A stretch of DNA of 49,055 nt, from positions 1 through 49,055 of the forward strand of contig CALVST010000011.1 in NCBI GenBank assembly GCA_944359365.1, in the 5' to 3' direction. Position numbers and translations under genes: made by a program. Shown one piece after another: positions 48,934-49,055 of this stretch; the stretch's first letter is position 1, and each line of letters opens with the position of its first letter. This stretch comes from an uncultured Clostridia bacterium (GTDB taxonomy: Bacteria; Bacillota; Clostridia; Christensenellales; Borkfalkiaceae). The notes under the pieces were generated by a model. It made no database searches. It was not told the origin of the DNA and worked only from the letters and a program-made list of their open reading frames with translations.

Positions 48934-48978
48934 ATCTGTCATAAACGATAGATTCCGTCAAGAAAAATATGGTATAAT
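48934..48978 (+). promoter_or_regulatory. Promoter and dyad before the Y-family polymerase
   Basis: TATAAT lies at 48973-48978 with a poor -35. Just upstream, ATCTGTC (48934-48940) and GATAGAT (48947-48953) form a six-of-seven dyad next to the -35 region. It does not match the Gram-positive LexA box. Confidence 0.5.
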
Positions 48979-49008
48979 ATAAATAAGGAAAGAAGGAGGA
49001 GAGCGGCA

Positions 49009-49055
49009 ATGCGCACCTATATCGCCATCGACTTGAAATCGTTTTATGCGTCCGT
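49009..49055 (+). CDS. Y-family DNA polymerase / UV damage repair protein, 5' end only
   Basis: Only 15 complete codons are in the window. They read MRTYIAIDLKSFYAS, which is the start typical of the clostridial UmuC/ImpB-type Y-family polymerases (AIDLKSFYASVE), where the aspartate and the FYA segment belong to the catalytic palm. AAGGAGGAG lies at 48993-49001, eight bases before the ATG. These enzymes copy damaged DNA. The rest of the gene lies beyond the right edge. Confidence 0.8.
   Translation, partial: MRTYIAIDLKSFYAS

Noticed and set aside
1-49055. CRISPR arrays, insertion sequences, prophage or toxin-antitoxin pairs
   Set aside because: I saw no spaced direct repeats, transposase or integrase motifs, phage genes or paired small toxin genes.

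Overview
The window is a stretch of low-GC Gram-positive (Bacillota) chromosome, most likely from a spore-forming member of the Clostridia. The evidence is the nadK-argR-recN-spoIVB cluster, a GerW/YtfJ-type spore protein, a DacF-type carboxypeptidase, a two-gene SufC/SufB (Sms) iron-sulfur system, ScpA/ScpB, a DnaD-type replication protein, DegV, DUF951 and UPF0210. Gene density is high, intergenic gaps are short, and nearly everything reads rightward. Only tRNA-Thr, the clpB pair and the dnaD-like gene are on the minus strand. I see no insertion sequence, prophage, CRISPR array or rRNA. All identifications come from reading motifs and recalled family sequences; no database search was run.

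Layout. Positions 1-400 hold a leftward promoter at the window edge, tandem terminator hairpins, a 21-base copy of a tRNA 3' end and tRNA-Thr(GGT). From 560 to 4300 come ydbC (PC4-like), purB and the smsC-smsB pair. From 4420 to 8640 lies nadK-argR-recN-spoIVB. From 8670 to 14780 are deoB-punA (nucleoside salvage), a D,D-carboxypeptidase, and ytfI-like/gerW/dacF/rluB. From 14930 to 19470 are pfkA, a Ppx/GppA-like gene and ppk1. lysA follows, then a membrane metalloprotease with scpA-scpB. ClpB, behind a ribbon-helix-helix gene, and an unusual DnaD-like protein are on the minus strand (23270-28950). sbcD-sbcC starts a roughly 19-kb same-strand run through a hydrolase-fold protein, DUF951, lepB, degV, ACT, UPF0210, pepF, dnaB, sua5, a small tyrosine phosphatase, rpiB, galU, an mtaD-like amidohydrolase, mscS and a peptidase S51 gene, ending in tRNA-Leu(CAG) and a strong terminator. 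The right edge has a small unknown gene behind a possible attenuator and the first codons of a Y-family DNA polymerase.

Most of the window is housekeeping. The points most worth a second look are: a DnaD protein fused to the N-terminal part of a DnaC/DnaI helicase loader but lacking its AAA+ ATPase; a ribbon-helix-helix gene in operon with clpB, with a perfect palindrome in the divergent promoter region; three genes whose -10 box places transcription start on or next to the ATG (leaderless mRNAs); an SbcC without a zinc-hook CxxC; an alpha/beta-hydrolase with lysine at the nucleophile position; a Ppx/GppA-like protein with altered phosphate loops and an AT-hook-like tail; and a terminator lying directly in front of a ribosome binding site near the right edge.
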